From: Dactylis glomerata
Taxonomy: Eukaryota; Streptophyta; Magnoliopsida; Poales; Poaceae
Assembly (NCBI GenBank): GCA_007115705.1
Contig: QXEO01001565.1
Span: forward strand, 1,882,960 to 1,946,959
Reading direction: 5' to 3'
DNA length: 64,000 nucleotides
In this document: positions 24,233 through 36,914 of the stretch, piece after piece
Layout: each line of letters starts with the position of its first letter
Numbering within the stretch: position 1 is the stretch's first letter
The notes under the pieces: generated by a model
What the model was told of the DNA's origin: nothing
What the model saw: the letters and a program-made list of their open reading frames with translations, nothing else
The model's database searches: none
Position numbers and translations under genes: made by a program

Positions 24233-24273
24233 AGGCTGTGGGGGTGAGGGTTTCCTCATTATCCCCCACGCCT
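24233..24273 (+). other. G-rich hairpin ahead of Copia-1 extra ORF
   Basis: AGGCTGTGGGGGTGAGG pairs with CCTCATTATCCCCCACGCCT, giving a stem with a short bulge and a 4-base loop. It sits between the palindrome cluster and the putative first exon of the extra ORF, the same position as a larger hairpin in Copia-2 (63759-63812). Confidence 0.55.
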
Positions 24274-25272
24274 ATCTCTCTCCAGCTCGTGCCCCCCCCC
24301 TTGGAACCGTCGCCGCCGTCCGACGCTCCTTCGGCTGTCGGAGCCCTCTCTCCGGCTGGCCCTCCTCCTCCGGCGCCTTCTCCCATGGATCAGGGTACCC
24401 TTCCCCCTTTCTCTTCTCTCTCTCTCTAGGTGTAACCTAGGGTTAGGGTTGGATTGTTTTTGGTACCTTTGATACATTGAGAGGTCTTGGATTCTTGATT
24501 CTGCCTAGCATTGCATAGATTGAAACACTTGACTAGATTTGGTGGCCTACTCATGAGATTTCGAATCCTATTCATCTGGTCCGGCTAAAGCCGGTGTCAG
24601 ACCGGCTATTGCCGGCCTGAGGCCGGAAATAGCTGGTGTAGATCACCAAACTCTGTCTTATTTTCCCTCTTATGCTATTGCTTCTTGATCCTCTGGCATG
24701 CATGCTTATCCTATATGCTATCTCTCTATGTGCTATTCGCAGGTGGCTCTCGTCCTAATCGGTCTCGCTATGTTGATCCATCCATTGGCCGTCGCCAAGA
24801 ACAACAAGATGCTCGAGTGACCGCTGCTGTCAAGAAGAAGACGTTAGAGGAAACGAAGAAGAAAGCCTTGTTTGCTAACATTGCTGATCTCAAGAAGTTG
24901 ACAAAGCAAGAGTACCGCGAGTTCCGTGAGCAGAAGTTCTATCTCATGCCTAGAGACATCACTAGCGGTTCCTTCTACCGGTCAGAGCATCAGAGGATCT
25001 TTGAGCAGATTTATGATTGCATGAGCACCAAGGTATGCCCCATGAAGTTCACCAACATTGTGTCACTGTCCAAGGATGAGTACTTTGCCGATTCTCTTTG
25101 GGTCACAGAGAAGATGGGATTGCACAAGTTGATGGTCTTCAAGCAAGACTAATGTCCTCGTTTGATCTAGAAGTTCTATGTCACTTTGGAGTTTGACACT
25201 CGGGATGAGGTGGGCTTCACATGGATGTCAGGTGAGGTGAGGAAGAGCTCAGTCATCTCTCGCTTCGGGCAG

Positions 25273-26866
25273 TGATACGTCTCAAACGTATCTATAATTT
25301 TTGATGCTCCATGCTTGTTTCTACACCATTTGCATATTGTTTCGTTACACTTAGTGGCACTTTTATGCATTTTCCGGAACTAACCTATTAACGAAGCGCC
25401 ACAGTGCCAGTTTCCAGTTTTCTGCTATTTTTGTGTTTCAGAAGTGATACACAGGAAATATTCTCGGAATTGGACGAAACAAGTTCCTGAAGTCATATTT
25501 TACCCGGAAGCTTCCAGACATCCGAAGGAGAGACGGAGAGGGGCCACCAGGGCCCCACACAAGGGGGAGGCACGGCCTGGCCCCTGGCCGCGCCACCCCT
25601 GTGTGAGAGCCCCTGGCTCCACCTCTGACATCGCCCCTTCGCCTATAAGTACCCCCTGACGAGAAAAACCTAAGGGCCCGATCAGTTTTCTAGAACACAT
25701 CGCGATCCGCCGCCACCGTCGACCCGAAGATCGGGAGGGTCCAGAAGCTCTTCCCGGCACCCTGCCGGAGAGGGGAATCGCCACCGGAGGTCTTCTTCAT
25801 TGCCATGCTTGCCTCTGGAGCGATGAGTGAGTAGTCTACCTTGGACTATGGGTCCATAGCAGTAGCTAGATGGTTGTCTTCTCCACCATGTGCTTCATGT
25901 TTAGATCTCATGAGCTGCCCTACATGATTGAGATCACCGTTATGTAATTCTATGATGTTGGTTTGTTGGGATCCGATGAATATTGGTGTTTATGATTAAG
26001 TTGCTGTACTGAATTATATCTTTTGTTATCTCTATGTTGTTTATGATCTTGCATGCTCTCCGTTGTTAGTAGCTATCTTGGCCGAGTAGTTGCTAGTGAC
26101 TCCAAGAGGGGGTATTTATGCTCGATAGTGGGTTCATGTCTCTATTTCACCTGGGGGAGTGACAGAAACCTCTAAGGTGGTAGATGTGTTGTTGCTACTA
26201 GGGAGAAAACAACATTCATATGCTCAAGGGCATATGCTTTGTTTACATTACACACTTTGCTTAATGCAATTATCTGTTGTTCGCAACTTAATACTTCTAG
26301 GGTGTTCGGATTGATATCCCCGGGGGTGGATTATTAGTCATAGATGCAGTTGGATGGCGGTCTATGTATTTTGTTGTAATGCCCAGAGTAAATCTCATAG
26401 TGATCTTCTTGACATATCACGTTATCTTTATTCTATCAATTGCCCAACTGTAATTTGTTTACCCAGCATGTTATTTTATCTATGGAGAGACACCACTAGT
26501 GAACTGTGGACCCCGGTCCTATTTTAATCATATTGCAATCACCTGTTTACTTTTCTCGTACTGTTTACTTTACTCGCACATTACTACTGTTTTCCACTCG
26601 ATACACTCATAACCTTTGTTTCAAGCAAACCGGTGAGATTGACAACCTCATCGCAAGTTGGGAACAAAGTATTTGTTTGTGTGTGTGCAGGTTCCACAAC
26701 ACCTTCAGTCGTCATCGTCTCTCTTCTCCTGTTCGATAAACCTTGGTTTCTTAATTGAGGGAAAACTTGCTGCTACACTCATCATACCTTCCTCTTGGGG
26801 TTCCCAACGGGCTGGTCATTCACCACGCACAAGGACAGTTTGCTCCCACATCAACTTGGAGTAGCA
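25273..26866 (+). repeat. LTR 1 of the Athila-like tandem
   Basis: 1594 bp, TGATACG...GTAGCA. The TATA-like CTATAAGT is at 25643-25650. Private differences from LTRs 2 and 3 are concentrated in the first third (for example GGGGGAGGCACGG against GGGGGCGGCGCGG). Preceded by GGCAG. Confidence 0.95.
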
Positions 26867-27120
26867 GCTACTTTTCTGGCGCCGTTGCCAGGGAACGAAG
26901 AAGAATAATCTCCCTCGTCAACTGGTCGCCATCAATACTTTTCTGGCGCCGTTGCCGGGGAAGAGAGAAGACTTCTGCGAGGGGAGTTCTTCGCACACAC
27001 ATTCTTTACTTTGTTATTTGTTTTGCTTTATTTTATTTTATTTTACCTGCATTGCTTTATATCAAAAACCCAAAAAAATTAGAATCTTTGGTAGTTGTTA
27101 TTTCTTTACTTTAGTTTATC
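26867..27120 (+). promoter_or_regulatory. Leader with duplicated primer binding site
   Basis: TGGCGCCGTTGCC occurs twice, at 26877-26895 (then AGGGAA) and 26944-26961 (then GGGGA), within a repeat unit of about 67 bp. The sequence matches the tRNA-Asp primer site known for Athila elements. The equivalent pair in the second internal copy lies at about 31900 and 31967, both with the GGGGA form. Confidence 0.75.
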
Positions 27121-27714
27121 ATGTTGTTCCCTGAGTTCGTTCTGGAGGACCTCTCTGTAGGGAGTGGTTCGATTAATGGCAAAAGTAACACTGAGGAGTT
27201 CTTTAATCACATTAGTATGCACGATGAAGATGAGGAAAAGTCTTGGGTTGAGCTTGCTCCTAGTATTGAAGTTGCTTCTATTTATTTAATTGACATGTTA
27301 GAAACTAGGTTTGCTAGTCTTAATCCTTTTATGCAATATATGTTCCTTAAGCTTCATGAAATTAAGGATCCCGAAAAGAAGGCTTTTATCTTGGAAACTT
27401 TGCGCCTAGAATTTAAGGATGTCGTTGTTGAAGCTAGGAAAGTTCTTAAACGTTTTAATAAACTTGGTTCACCTATAAAGGTTATTGATACTCATGATGA
27501 GGGAACCGAAATACCTATACCTTGCAAGCTTTTGGGATTGAATGATGCTTTCGAAAACAATTTTGCCTGGATTTGTCCTGAAAATCTTTTTGATGAGAAT
27601 AGTGTACCAAAGCATGATTACCAAGGGTCTTCAAAAACTTATGTGGATGAAATACAATGCCTTATTGACAAGACCTCTTCTGTTGATCTTAATGCTTCTT
27701 CTGAAGGTACTTGA
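27121..27714 (+). CDS. 197-aa ORF of the Athila-like element, copy 1
   Basis: Open ATG-to-TGA frame just after the leader, the position of gag. The protein is acidic and mainly helical with 'SLNPFMQYMFLKLHEIKDPE' and 'LKRFNKLGSPIKVIDTHDEG'. It has no zinc knuckle, protease or RT motif. I do not recognise a domain; by position it could be a shortened Gag N-terminal remnant or a protein specific to this non-autonomous family. The second copy at 32144 preserves the frame with only a few substitutions. Confidence 0.5.
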   Translation: MLFPEFVLEDLSVGSGSINGKSNTEEFFNHISMHDEDEEKSWVELAPSIEVASIYLIDMLETRFASLNPFMQYMFLKLHEIKDPEKKAFILETLRLEFKDVVVEARKVLKRFNKLGSPIKVIDTHDEGTEIPIPCKLLGLNDAFENNFAWICPENLFDENSVPKHDYQGSSKTYVDEIQCLIDKTSSVDLNASSEGT

Positions 27715-30295
27715 TTCGCAATTTTCTGCGCCTAGCTCAAAGGCGTTAAAGAAAAGCACTCTTAGGAGATAACCCAATGTTTACTTTTCAGTACTTTTTC
27801 TTTTATTTGAGTCTTGGAAGTCATTACTACTGTAATGACCGCTCCTTATCTTGTTTATTTCGTTTCTGTGCCAAGAGAAGCCTCTAATTTGAGTGAGGTA
27901 AAGATTGGGGATGTTGCTGTCCTGAAACTATTTTCGGTGCTGCACCGTAAAAATTTGTGAAAATTCTCTGTTTATCTTTTGGACCTGCGATTTCTTGAGC
28001 ATATGCCCCAGGTTATATCCAAACTTTTCTTAGTTGAACACTTTTTGATTTGAGCAACGGAAAATCCCTCAAAAATTCGTCCTTTGTCAGCTGTTCAGTT
28101 TTGACAGATTTCTGCCAATATTTGTTTTTGCCACTTTATCGCTTTCTTTTGAGTTCTTTTTGATCATGGAACTCTTGTGGAAGTTGATACAGTAGTATAT
28201 ACTTTATATGTGGTAGTTTTGGGTTGAAACTTGAAGCTAAAAGAGGTTGAATATATTTTATGCTTACACTAATGTTGCTAATAGAATTGTGTTTAGTTTT
28301 GTATGAAGGAAGTTTTCAAGTGTAGGGATTGGAGAATGATGAGATGAGTTGAAGAATGGACAAAAGCTCAAGCTTGGGGATGCCCATGCATCACCCCAAG
28401 AAATATCCAAGAAGTACAAGCGTCAAAGCTTGGGGATGCCCCCGAGGCACCCCTTCTTCATCGGCAAAAATCAGGTCACCTTTCAAAACACTATATTTTT
28501 ATTTCTTCATGCACTATGTGTTTTTCTTGGAGCGTCAGTTGTTTTAGTTTTCTTAGTAGGTTTATTTTGTTTGTTTGCTGCAATAAATGGTTGGACCCCA
28601 ACAAATTTCCTTTGGAGGAGATGTACTCATTTTCATTTGCAAAGAACGCTCTAGTTTTCACTCTTATCGTTTATCGAGCGCTCTACTTTTTCTGCTACTG
28701 CTTCTTGGTTTTCGTTTTCGCCTTGATATGCATTCAGATCTTGTCATATCTTTTCATCAAGGTGTATTTTTGCCTCTGATCTTCATTGGTTTTCATCAAA
28801 AGAGGTGTTTATAAAAATTTCAAATGGTGTTGGAAAAGAGAAAAAGCTTTGTGCAAAATAGTGGTACAAGAAGGAGCTTGTGTAGACTGCGGCTTAGGCT
28901 TTTTCATGTCATGCTTGATGTCTTTTTGATAGTATGCTTAGTGGTTTTGCTGTAGCATGACTTGTCTCAAATAACTGAGATTGCTTAATGAGCCTTTGAA
29001 AAAATCATGCGTTGTTTTTATTGTATGGAAGCATTATTTTGGTTTTCTCCTTGATGCTTTATTTGGGTTGACTTGGCGCATGCTCACACATGTTAGACTC
29101 TTACAAAGTCGCCATTAGCCTTCATGATCATTTAGTTTTTGACTTTTGATGCCATCGTATGCTTCTTTTAATGTCGCTTTGTCACTTTGCATGATTATGG
29201 CCATTATTGCTCTCTTAGTTGGTCGCTCCCAGTCTTTTGCTAGCCCTCGCCTTGTACTGAGTATGAGCTCTACTCGTGCATCCAACTCCTAAAAGCCAAA
29301 GTTTGCCATTGTGTCCACTATAAATTCCTATGCATGGTATTTGTAAGCCATTCCAAAGTAAAATTTTCGTGTGCTACCTTTCAAAAACCTTCAAAACACT
29401 TCTCGTTTTGTGACACTGTTTTCAGCTCATGGGGACGTAGTGGTCGGATTTGCTATCTTCCATATTGCTTATTCCAAAAAGAAAAAAAAAGAAAAAAAAG
29501 AGAAAAAAGGCACTCCTCCAATGAATGTGAATGTGGTGGGCACCCGATGGAATCGGTTAGCCATGGTATGTGAAAGGAAAAGGTGGGGAGGAGTCCCAAG
29601 TTTTATAAAAAGAGCACAAGAGTGCCAATCTCTCTCAAAAACTTGCTTTATTTTTGTATGGAAGATAGTAAGAACCCCATTGCCAGTCGTTGACAAAGAC
29701 AACCACCTCTCAAAATCAATTTTTATCTCTCTGTTTTACAAATGAAAAGCTCTAGCACATGTTTAAATCACTGCTTCCCTCTGCGAAGGGCCTTTCTTTT
29801 ACTTTTATGTTGAGTCACCACCTTCTTTCTTTATGCACCATTAAGAGAGCATAGTTGTCATTCTTAGTGTGATATGCATTGTCCCAAAGTTCATTGATTG
29901 ACTCATATTGTTGGTTTCACTTGTTCTTAAATTATTTGTATCTAGTCGCCCTCTTAAACTTTGAAGTGTCCTATGCATTTATGTTTTGCTCTCTTTGAAG
30001 GACAAGCTGAAAACCATTTGTATGTTTTTCCTTATGATTTGAACACACGTTTGACTTTCATTGTTTCATTATCATGATCTTTTGTTTGTGTTCATTTGCA
30101 TGTTTACAACATGGTTGCTAAGTTTCTTATTGTCATGATTATATCTTTCATGCCCATGTTTTAAGTTCTATTGATCCCAGCTCACCAATGCTTGCATATA
30201 TGATCAAGATTGTGTAGGTGCATGTCACCTCAAAAATTATTCTTTGTTATCACTTACCTACTCGAGGACGAGCAGGAGTTAAGCTTGGGGATGCT
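27715..30295 (+). other. Non-coding internal region, copy 1
   Basis: About 2.6 kb without supported genes. It contains hairpin-forming AGCTTGGGGATGCC...GCATCACCCCAAG (28368-28400) and a second AGCTTGGGGATGCC (28427), an A/G-rich run (29475-29510), and the polypurine-like AAGCTTGGGGATGC directly before LTR 2. It is nearly identical to 32738-35320. Confidence 0.7.
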
Positions 30296-31889
30296 TGATA
30301 CGTCTCAAACGTATCTATAATTTTTGATGCTCCATGCTTGTTTCTACACCATTTGCATATTGTTTCGTTACACTTAGTGGCACTTTTATGCATTTTCCGG
30401 AACTAACCTATTAACGAAGCGCCACAGTGCCAGTTTCCTGTTTTCTGCTGTTTTTGTGTTTCAGAAGTGATACACAGGAAATATTCTCGGAATTGGACGA
30501 AACAAGTTCCTGAAGTCATATTTTGCCCGGAAGCTTCCAGACATTCGAAGGAGAGACGGAGAGGGGCCACCAGGGCCCCACACAAGGGGGCGGCGCGGCC
30601 TGGCCCCTGGCCGCGCCACCCCTGTGTGAGAGCCCCTGGCTCCACCTCTGACATCGCCCCTTCGCCTATAAGTACCCCCCGACGAGAAAAACCTAAGGGC
30701 CCGATCAGTTTTCCAGAACACATCGCGATCCGCCGCCACCGTCGACCCGAAGATCGGGAGGGTCCAGAAGCTCTTCCCGGCACCCTGCCGGAGAGGGGAA
30801 TCGCCACCGGAGGTCTTCTTCATCGCCATGCTTGCCTCCGGAGCGATGAGTGAGTAGTCTACCTTGGACTATGGGTCCATAGCAGTAGCTAGATGGTTGT
30901 CTTCTCCACCATGTGCTTCATGTTTAGATCTCATGAGCTGCCCTACATGATTGAGATCACCGTTATGTAATTCTATGATGTTGGTTTGTTGGGATCCGAT
31001 GAATATTGGTGTTTATGATTAAGTTGATGTACTGAATTATATCTTTTGTTATCTCTATGTTGTTTATGATCTTGCATGCTCTCCGTTGTTAGTAGCTATC
31101 TTGGCCGAGTAGTTGCTAGTGACTCCAAGAGGGGGTATTTATGCTCGATAGTGGGTTCATGTCTCTATTTCACCTGGGGGAGTGACAGAAACCTCTAAGG
31201 TGGTAGATGTGCTGTTGCTACTAGGGAGAAAACAACATTCATATGCTCAAGGGCATATGCTTTGTTTACATTACACACTTTGCTTAATGCAATTATCTGT
31301 TGTTCGCAACTTAATACTTCTAGGGTGTTCGGATTGATATCCCCGGGGGTGGATTATTAGTCATAGATGCAGTTGGATGGCGGTCTATGTATTTTGTTGT
31401 AATGCCCAGAGTAAATCTCATAGTGATCTTCTTGACATATCACGTTATCTTTATTCTATCAATTGCCCAACTGTAATTTGTTTACCCAGCATGTTATTTT
31501 ATCTATGGAGAGACACCACTAGTGAAATGTGGACCCCGGTCCTATTTTAATCATATTGCAATCACATGTTTACTTTTCTCATACTGTTTACTTTACTCGC
31601 ACATTACTACTGTTTTCCACTCGATACACTCATAACCTTTGTTTCAAGCAAACCGGTGAGATTGACAACCTCATCGCAAGTTGGGAACAAAGTATTTGTT
31701 TGTGTGTGTGCAGGTTCCACAACACCTTCAGTCGTCATCGTCTCTCTTCTCCTGTTCGATAAACCTTGGTTTCTTAATTGAGGGAAAACTTGCTGCTACA
31801 CTCATCATACCTTCCTCTTGGGGTTCCCAACGGGCTGGTCATTCACCACGCACAAGGACAGTTTGCTCCCACATCAACTTGGAGTAGCA
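30296..31889 (+). repeat. LTR 2 (shared, central) of the Athila-like tandem
   Basis: 1594 bp. In its 5' part it agrees with LTR 3 against LTR 1, and in its 3' part it has private changes (GTTGATGTACTG, GTGCTGTTGC, GTGAAATGTGG). TATA-like CTATAAGT near 30665. It serves as 3' LTR of the left unit and 5' LTR of the right unit. Confidence 0.95.
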
Positions 31890-32143
31890 GCTACTTTTCT
31901 GGCGCCGTTGCCGGGGAAGAAAGAAGAATAATCTCCCTCGTCAACTGGTCGCCATCAATACTTTTCTGGCGCCGTTGCCGGGGAAGAGAGAAGACTTCTG
32001 CGAGGGGAGTTCTTCGCACACACATTCTTTACTTTGTTATTTGTTTTGCTTTACTTTATTTTATTTTACCTGCATTGCTTTATATCAAAAACCCAAAAAA
32101 ATTAGAATCCTTGGTAGTTGTTATTTCTTTACTTTAGTTTATC
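31890..32143 (+). promoter_or_regulatory. Leader with duplicated primer binding site, copy 2
   Basis: Same arrangement as copy 1: two TGGCGCCGTTGCCGGGGAA sites about 67 bp apart. Here both are unmutated. Confidence 0.7.
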
Positions 32144-32737
32144 ATGTTGTTCCCTGAGTTCGTTCTGGAGGACCTCTCTGTAGGGAGTGGTTCGATTATT
32201 GGCAAAAGTAACATTGAGGAGTTCTTTAATCACATTAGTATACACGATGAAGATGAGGAAAAGTCTTGGGTTGAGCTTGCTCCTAGTATTGAAGTTGCTT
32301 CTATTTATTTAATTGACATGTTGGAAACTAGGTTTGCTAGTCTTAATCCTTTTATGCAATATATGTTCCTTAAGCTTCATGAAATTAAGGATCCCGAAAA
32401 GAAGGCTTTTATCTTGGAAACTTTGCGCCTAGAATTTAAGGATGTCGTTGTTGAAGCTAGGAAAGTTCTTAAACGTTTTAATAAACTTGGTTCACCTATA
32501 AAGGTTATTGATACTCATGATGAGGGAACCGAAATACCTATACCTTGCAAGCTTTTGGGATTGAATGATGCTTTCGAAAACAATTTTGCCTGGATTTGTC
32601 CTGAAAATCTTTTTGATGAGAATAGTGTACCAAAGCATGATTACCAAGGGTCTTCAAAAACTTATGTGGATGAAATACAATGCCTTATTGACAAGACCTC
32701 TTTTGTTGATCTTAATGCTTCTTCTGAAGGTACTTGA
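32144..32737 (+). CDS. 197-aa ORF of the Athila-like element, copy 2
   Basis: Second copy of the 27121-27714 ORF, same start, length and stop. It differs at a few residues (IIGKSNIEE for INGKSNTEE, SIHDED for SMHDED, KTSFVD for KTSSVD). Function unknown, as for copy 1. Confidence 0.5.
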   Translation: MLFPEFVLEDLSVGSGSIIGKSNIEEFFNHISIHDEDEEKSWVELAPSIEVASIYLIDMLETRFASLNPFMQYMFLKLHEIKDPEKKAFILETLRLEFKDVVVEARKVLKRFNKLGSPIKVIDTHDEGTEIPIPCKLLGLNDAFENNFAWICPENLFDENSVPKHDYQGSSKTYVDEIQCLIDKTSFVDLNASSEGT

Positions 32738-35320
32738 TTCGCAATTTTCTGCGCCTAGCTCAAAGGCGTTAAAGAAAAGCACTCTTAGGAGATAACCCAA
32801 TGTTTACTTTTCAGTACTTTTTCTTTTATTTGAGTCTTGGAAGTCATTACTACTGTAATGACCGCTCCTTATCTTGTTTATTTCGTTTTTGTGCCAAGAG
32901 AAGCCTCTAATTTGAGTGAGGTAAAGATTTGGGGATGTTGCTGTCCTGAAACTATTTTCGGTGCTGCACCGTAAAAATTCGTGAAAATTCTCTGTTTATC
33001 TTTTGGACCTGCGATTTCTTGAGCATATGCCCCAGGTTATATCCAAACGTTTCTTAGTTGAACACTTTTTGATTTGAGCAACGGAAAATCCCTCAAAAAT
33101 TCGTCCTTTGTCAGCTGTTCAGTTTTGACAGATTTCTGCCAATATTTGTTTTTGCCACTTTATCGCTTTCTTTTGAGTTCTTTTTGATCATGGAACTCTT
33201 GTGGAAGTTGATATAGTAGTATATACTTTATATGTGGTAGTTTTGGGTTGAAACTTGAAGCTAAAAGAGGTTGAATATATTTTATGCTTACACTAATGTT
33301 GCTAATAGAATTGTGTTTAGTTTTGTATGAAGGAAGTTTTCAAGTGTAGGGATTGGAGAATGATGAGATGAGTTGAAGAATGGACAAAAGCTCAAGCTTG
33401 GGGATGCCCATGCATCACCCCAAGAAATATCCAAGAAGTACAAGCGTCAAAGCTTGGGGATGCCCCCGAGGCACCCCTTCTTCATCGGCAAAAATCAGGT
33501 CACCTTTCAAAACACTATATTTTTATTACTTCATGCACTATGTGTTTTTCTTGGAGCGTCAGTTGTTTTAGTTTTCTTAGTAGGTTTATTTTGTTTGTTT
33601 GCTGCAATAAATGGTTGGACCCCAACAAATTTCCTTTGGAGGAGATGTACTCATTTTCATTTGCAAAGAACGCTCTAGTTTTCACTCTTATCGTTTATCG
33701 AGCGCTCTACTTTTTCTGCTACTGCTTCTTGGTTTTCGTTTTCGCCTTGATATGCATTCAGATCTTGTCATATCTTTTCATCAAGGTGTATTTTTGCCTC
33801 TGATCTTCATTGGTTTTCATCAAAAGAGGTGTTTATAAAAATTTCAAATGGTGTTGGAAAAGAGAAAAAGCTTTGTGCAAAATAGTGGTACAAGAAGGAG
33901 CTTGTGTAGACTGCGGCTTAGGCTTTTTCATGTCATGCTTGATGTCTTTTTGATAGTATGCTTAGTGGTTTTGCTGTAGCATGACTTGTCTCAAATAACT
34001 GAGATTGCTTAATGAGCCTTTGAAAAAATCATGCGTTGTTTTTATTGTATGGAAGCATTATTTTGGTTTTCTCCTTGATGCTTTATTTGGGTTGACTTGG
34101 CGCATGCTCACACATGTTAGACTCTTACAAAGTCGCCATTAGCCTTCATGATCATTTAGTTTTTGACTTTTGATGCCATCGTATGCTTCTTTTAATGTCG
34201 CTTTGTCACTTTGCATGATTATGGCCATTATTGCTCTCTTAGTTGGTCGCTCCCAGTCTTTTGCTAGCCCTCGCCTTGTACTGAGTATGAGCTCTACTCG
34301 TGCATCCAACTCCTAAAAGCCAAAGTTTGCCATTGTGTCCACTATAAATTCCTATGCATGGTATTTGTAAGCCATTCCAAAGTAAAATTTTCGTGTGCTA
34401 CCTTTCAAAAACCTTCAAAACACTTCTCGTTTTGTGACACTGTTTTCAGCTCATGGGGATGTAGTGGTCGGATTTGCTATCTTCCATATTGCTTATTCCA
34501 AAAAGAAAAAAAAGAAAAAAAAGAGAAAAAAGGCACTCCTCCAATGAATGTGAATGTGGTGGGCACCCGATGGAATCGGTTAGCCATGGTATGTGAAAGG
34601 AAAAGGTGGGGAGGAGTGCCAAGTTTTATAAAAAGAGCACAAGAGTGCCAATCTCTCTCTCCAAAACTTGCTTTATTTTTGTATGGAAGATAGTAAGAAC
34701 CCCATTGCCAGTCGTTGACAAAGACAACCACCTCTCAAAATCAATTATTATCTCTCTGTTTTACAAATGAAAAGCTCTAGCACATGTTTAAATCACTGCT
34801 TCCCTCTGCGAAGGGCCTTTCTTTTACTTTTATGTTGAGTCACCACCTTCTTTCTTTATGCACCATTAAGAGAGCATAGTTGTCATTCTTAGTGTGATAT
34901 GCATTGTCCCAAAGTTCATTGATTGACTCATATTGTTGGTTTCACTTGTTCTTAAATTATTTGTATCTAGTCGCCCTCTTAAACTTTGAAGTGTCCTATG
35001 CATTTATGTTTTGCTCTCTTTGAAGGACAAGCTGAAAACCATTTGTATGTTTTTCCTTATGATTTGAACACACGTTTGACTTTCATTGTTTCATTATCAT
35101 GATCTTTTGTTTGTGTTCATTTGCATGTTTACAACATGGTTGCTAAGTTTCTTATTGTCATGATTATATCTTTCATGCCCATGTTTTAAGTTCTATTGAT
35201 CCCAGCTCACCAATGCTTGCATATATGATCAAGATTGTGTAGGTGCATGTCACCTCAAAAATTATTCTTTGTTATCACTTACCTACTCGAGGACGAGCAG
35301 GAGTTAAGCTTGGGGATGCT
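32738..35320 (+). other. Non-coding internal region, copy 2
   Basis: Near-identical duplicate of 27715-30295, with the same hairpins, purine run (about 34498-34530) and PPT-like end before LTR 3. No supported gene. Confidence 0.7.
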
Positions 35321-36914
35321 TGATACGTCTCAAACGTATCTATAATTTTTGATGCTCCATGCTTGTTTCTACACCATTTGCATATTGTTTCGTTACACTT
35401 AGTGGCACTTTTATGCATTTTCCGGAACTAACCTATTAACGAAGCGCCATAGTGCCAGTTTCCTGTTTTCTGCTGTTTTTGTGTTTCAGAAGTGATACAC
35501 ATGAAATATTCTCGGAATTGGACGAAACAAGTTCCTGAAGTCATATTTTGCCCGGAAGCTTCCAGACATTCGAAGGAGAGACGGAGAGGGGCCACCAGGG
35601 CCCCACACAAGGGGGCGGCGCGGCCTGGCCCCTGGCCGCGCCACCCCTGTGTGAGAGCCCCTGGCTCCACCTCTGACATCGCCCCTTCGCCTATAAGTAC
35701 CCCCCGATGAGAAAAACCTAAGGGCCCGATCAGTTTTCCAGAACACATCGCGATCCACCGCCACCGTCGACCCGAAGATTGGGAGGGTCCAGAAGCTCTT
35801 CCCGGCACCCTGCCGGAGAGGGGAATCGCCACCGAAGGTCTTCTTCATCGCCATGCTTGCCTCCGGAGCGATGAGTGAGTAGTCTACCTTGGACTATGGG
35901 TCCATAGCAGTAGCTAGATGGTTGTCTTCTCCACCATGTGCTTCATGTTTAGATCTCATGAGCTGCCCTACATGATTGAGATCACCGTTATGTAATTCTA
36001 TGATGTTGGTTTGTTGGGATCCGATGAATATTGGTGTTTATGATTAAGTTGCTGTACTGAATTATATCTTTTGTTATCTCTATGTTGTTTATGATCTTGC
36101 ATGCTCTCCGTTGTTAGTAGCTATCTTGGCCGAGTAGTTGCTAGTGACTCCAAGAGGGGGTATTTATGCTCGATAGTGGGTTCATGTCTCTATTTCACCT
36201 GGGGGAGTGACAGAAACCTCTAAGGTGGTAGATGTGTTGTTGCTACTAGGGAGAAAACAACATTCATATGCTCAAGGGCATATGCTTTGTTTACATTACA
36301 CACTTTGCTTAATGCAATTATCTGTTGTTCGCAACTTAATACTTCTAGGGTGTTCGGATTGATATCCCCGGGGGTGGATTATTAGTCATAGATGCAGTTG
36401 GATGGCGGTCTATGTATTTTGTTGTAATGCCCAGAGTAAATCTCATAGTGATCTTCTTGACATATCACGTTATCTTTATTCTATCAATTGCCCAACTGTA
36501 ATTTGTTTACCCAGCATGTTATTTTATCTATGGAGAGACACCACTAGTGAACTGTGGACCCCGGTCCTATTTTAATCATATTGCAATCACCTGTTTACTT
36601 TTCTCATACTGTTTACTTTACTCGCACATTACTACTGTTTTCCACTCGATACACTCATAACCTTTGTTTCAAGCAAACCGGTGAGATTGACAACCTCATC
36701 GCAAGTTGGGAACAAAGTATTTGTTTGTGTGTGTGCAGGTTCCACAACACCTTCAGTCGTCATCGTCTCTCTTCTCCTGTTCGATAAACCTTGGTTTCTT
36801 AATTGAGGGAAAACTTGCTGCTACACTCATCATACCTTCCTCTTGGGGTTCCCAACGGGCTGGTCATTCACCACGCACAAGGACAGTTTGCTCCCACATC
36901 AACTTGGAGTAGCA
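35321..36914 (+). repeat. LTR 3 of the Athila-like tandem
   Basis: 1594 bp, same ends as LTRs 1 and 2, followed by GGCAG. Its private changes are mostly C-to-T or G-to-A (for example GATGAG for GACGAG, GATTGGG for GATCGGG), as expected of methylated cytosines. TATA-like box near 35690. Confidence 0.95.

Larger units (their letters stand above)
25273..36914 (+). mobile_element. Athila-like non-autonomous element in tandem three-LTR form
   Basis: LTR-internal-LTR-internal-LTR: three 1594 bp LTRs (25273, 30296, 35321) and two nearly identical internal regions of 3429 and 3431 bp. The whole array is bounded by a perfect 5 bp duplication GGCAG (25268-25272 and 36915-36919). It interrupts the extra ORF of Copia-1. 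The internal regions carry duplicated tRNA-Asp-like primer sites and a 197-codon ORF but no protease, RT or integrase, so it depends on other elements. The LTRs differ at roughly ten positions each, indicating a young insertion. The triple structure most simply arises by unequal recombination between copies. Confidence 0.93.

Noticed and set aside
29475..29510. A/G-rich run as a possible LINE or SINE poly(A) tail
   Set aside because: Present in both internal copies of the Athila-like element and, modified, at 770-800; it is part of the element.
30403..30829. Minus-strand ORFs of 134 and 122 codons, repeated near 35428 and 25500
   Set aside because: LTR sequence read in antisense; repetition reflects the repeat, not a gene.
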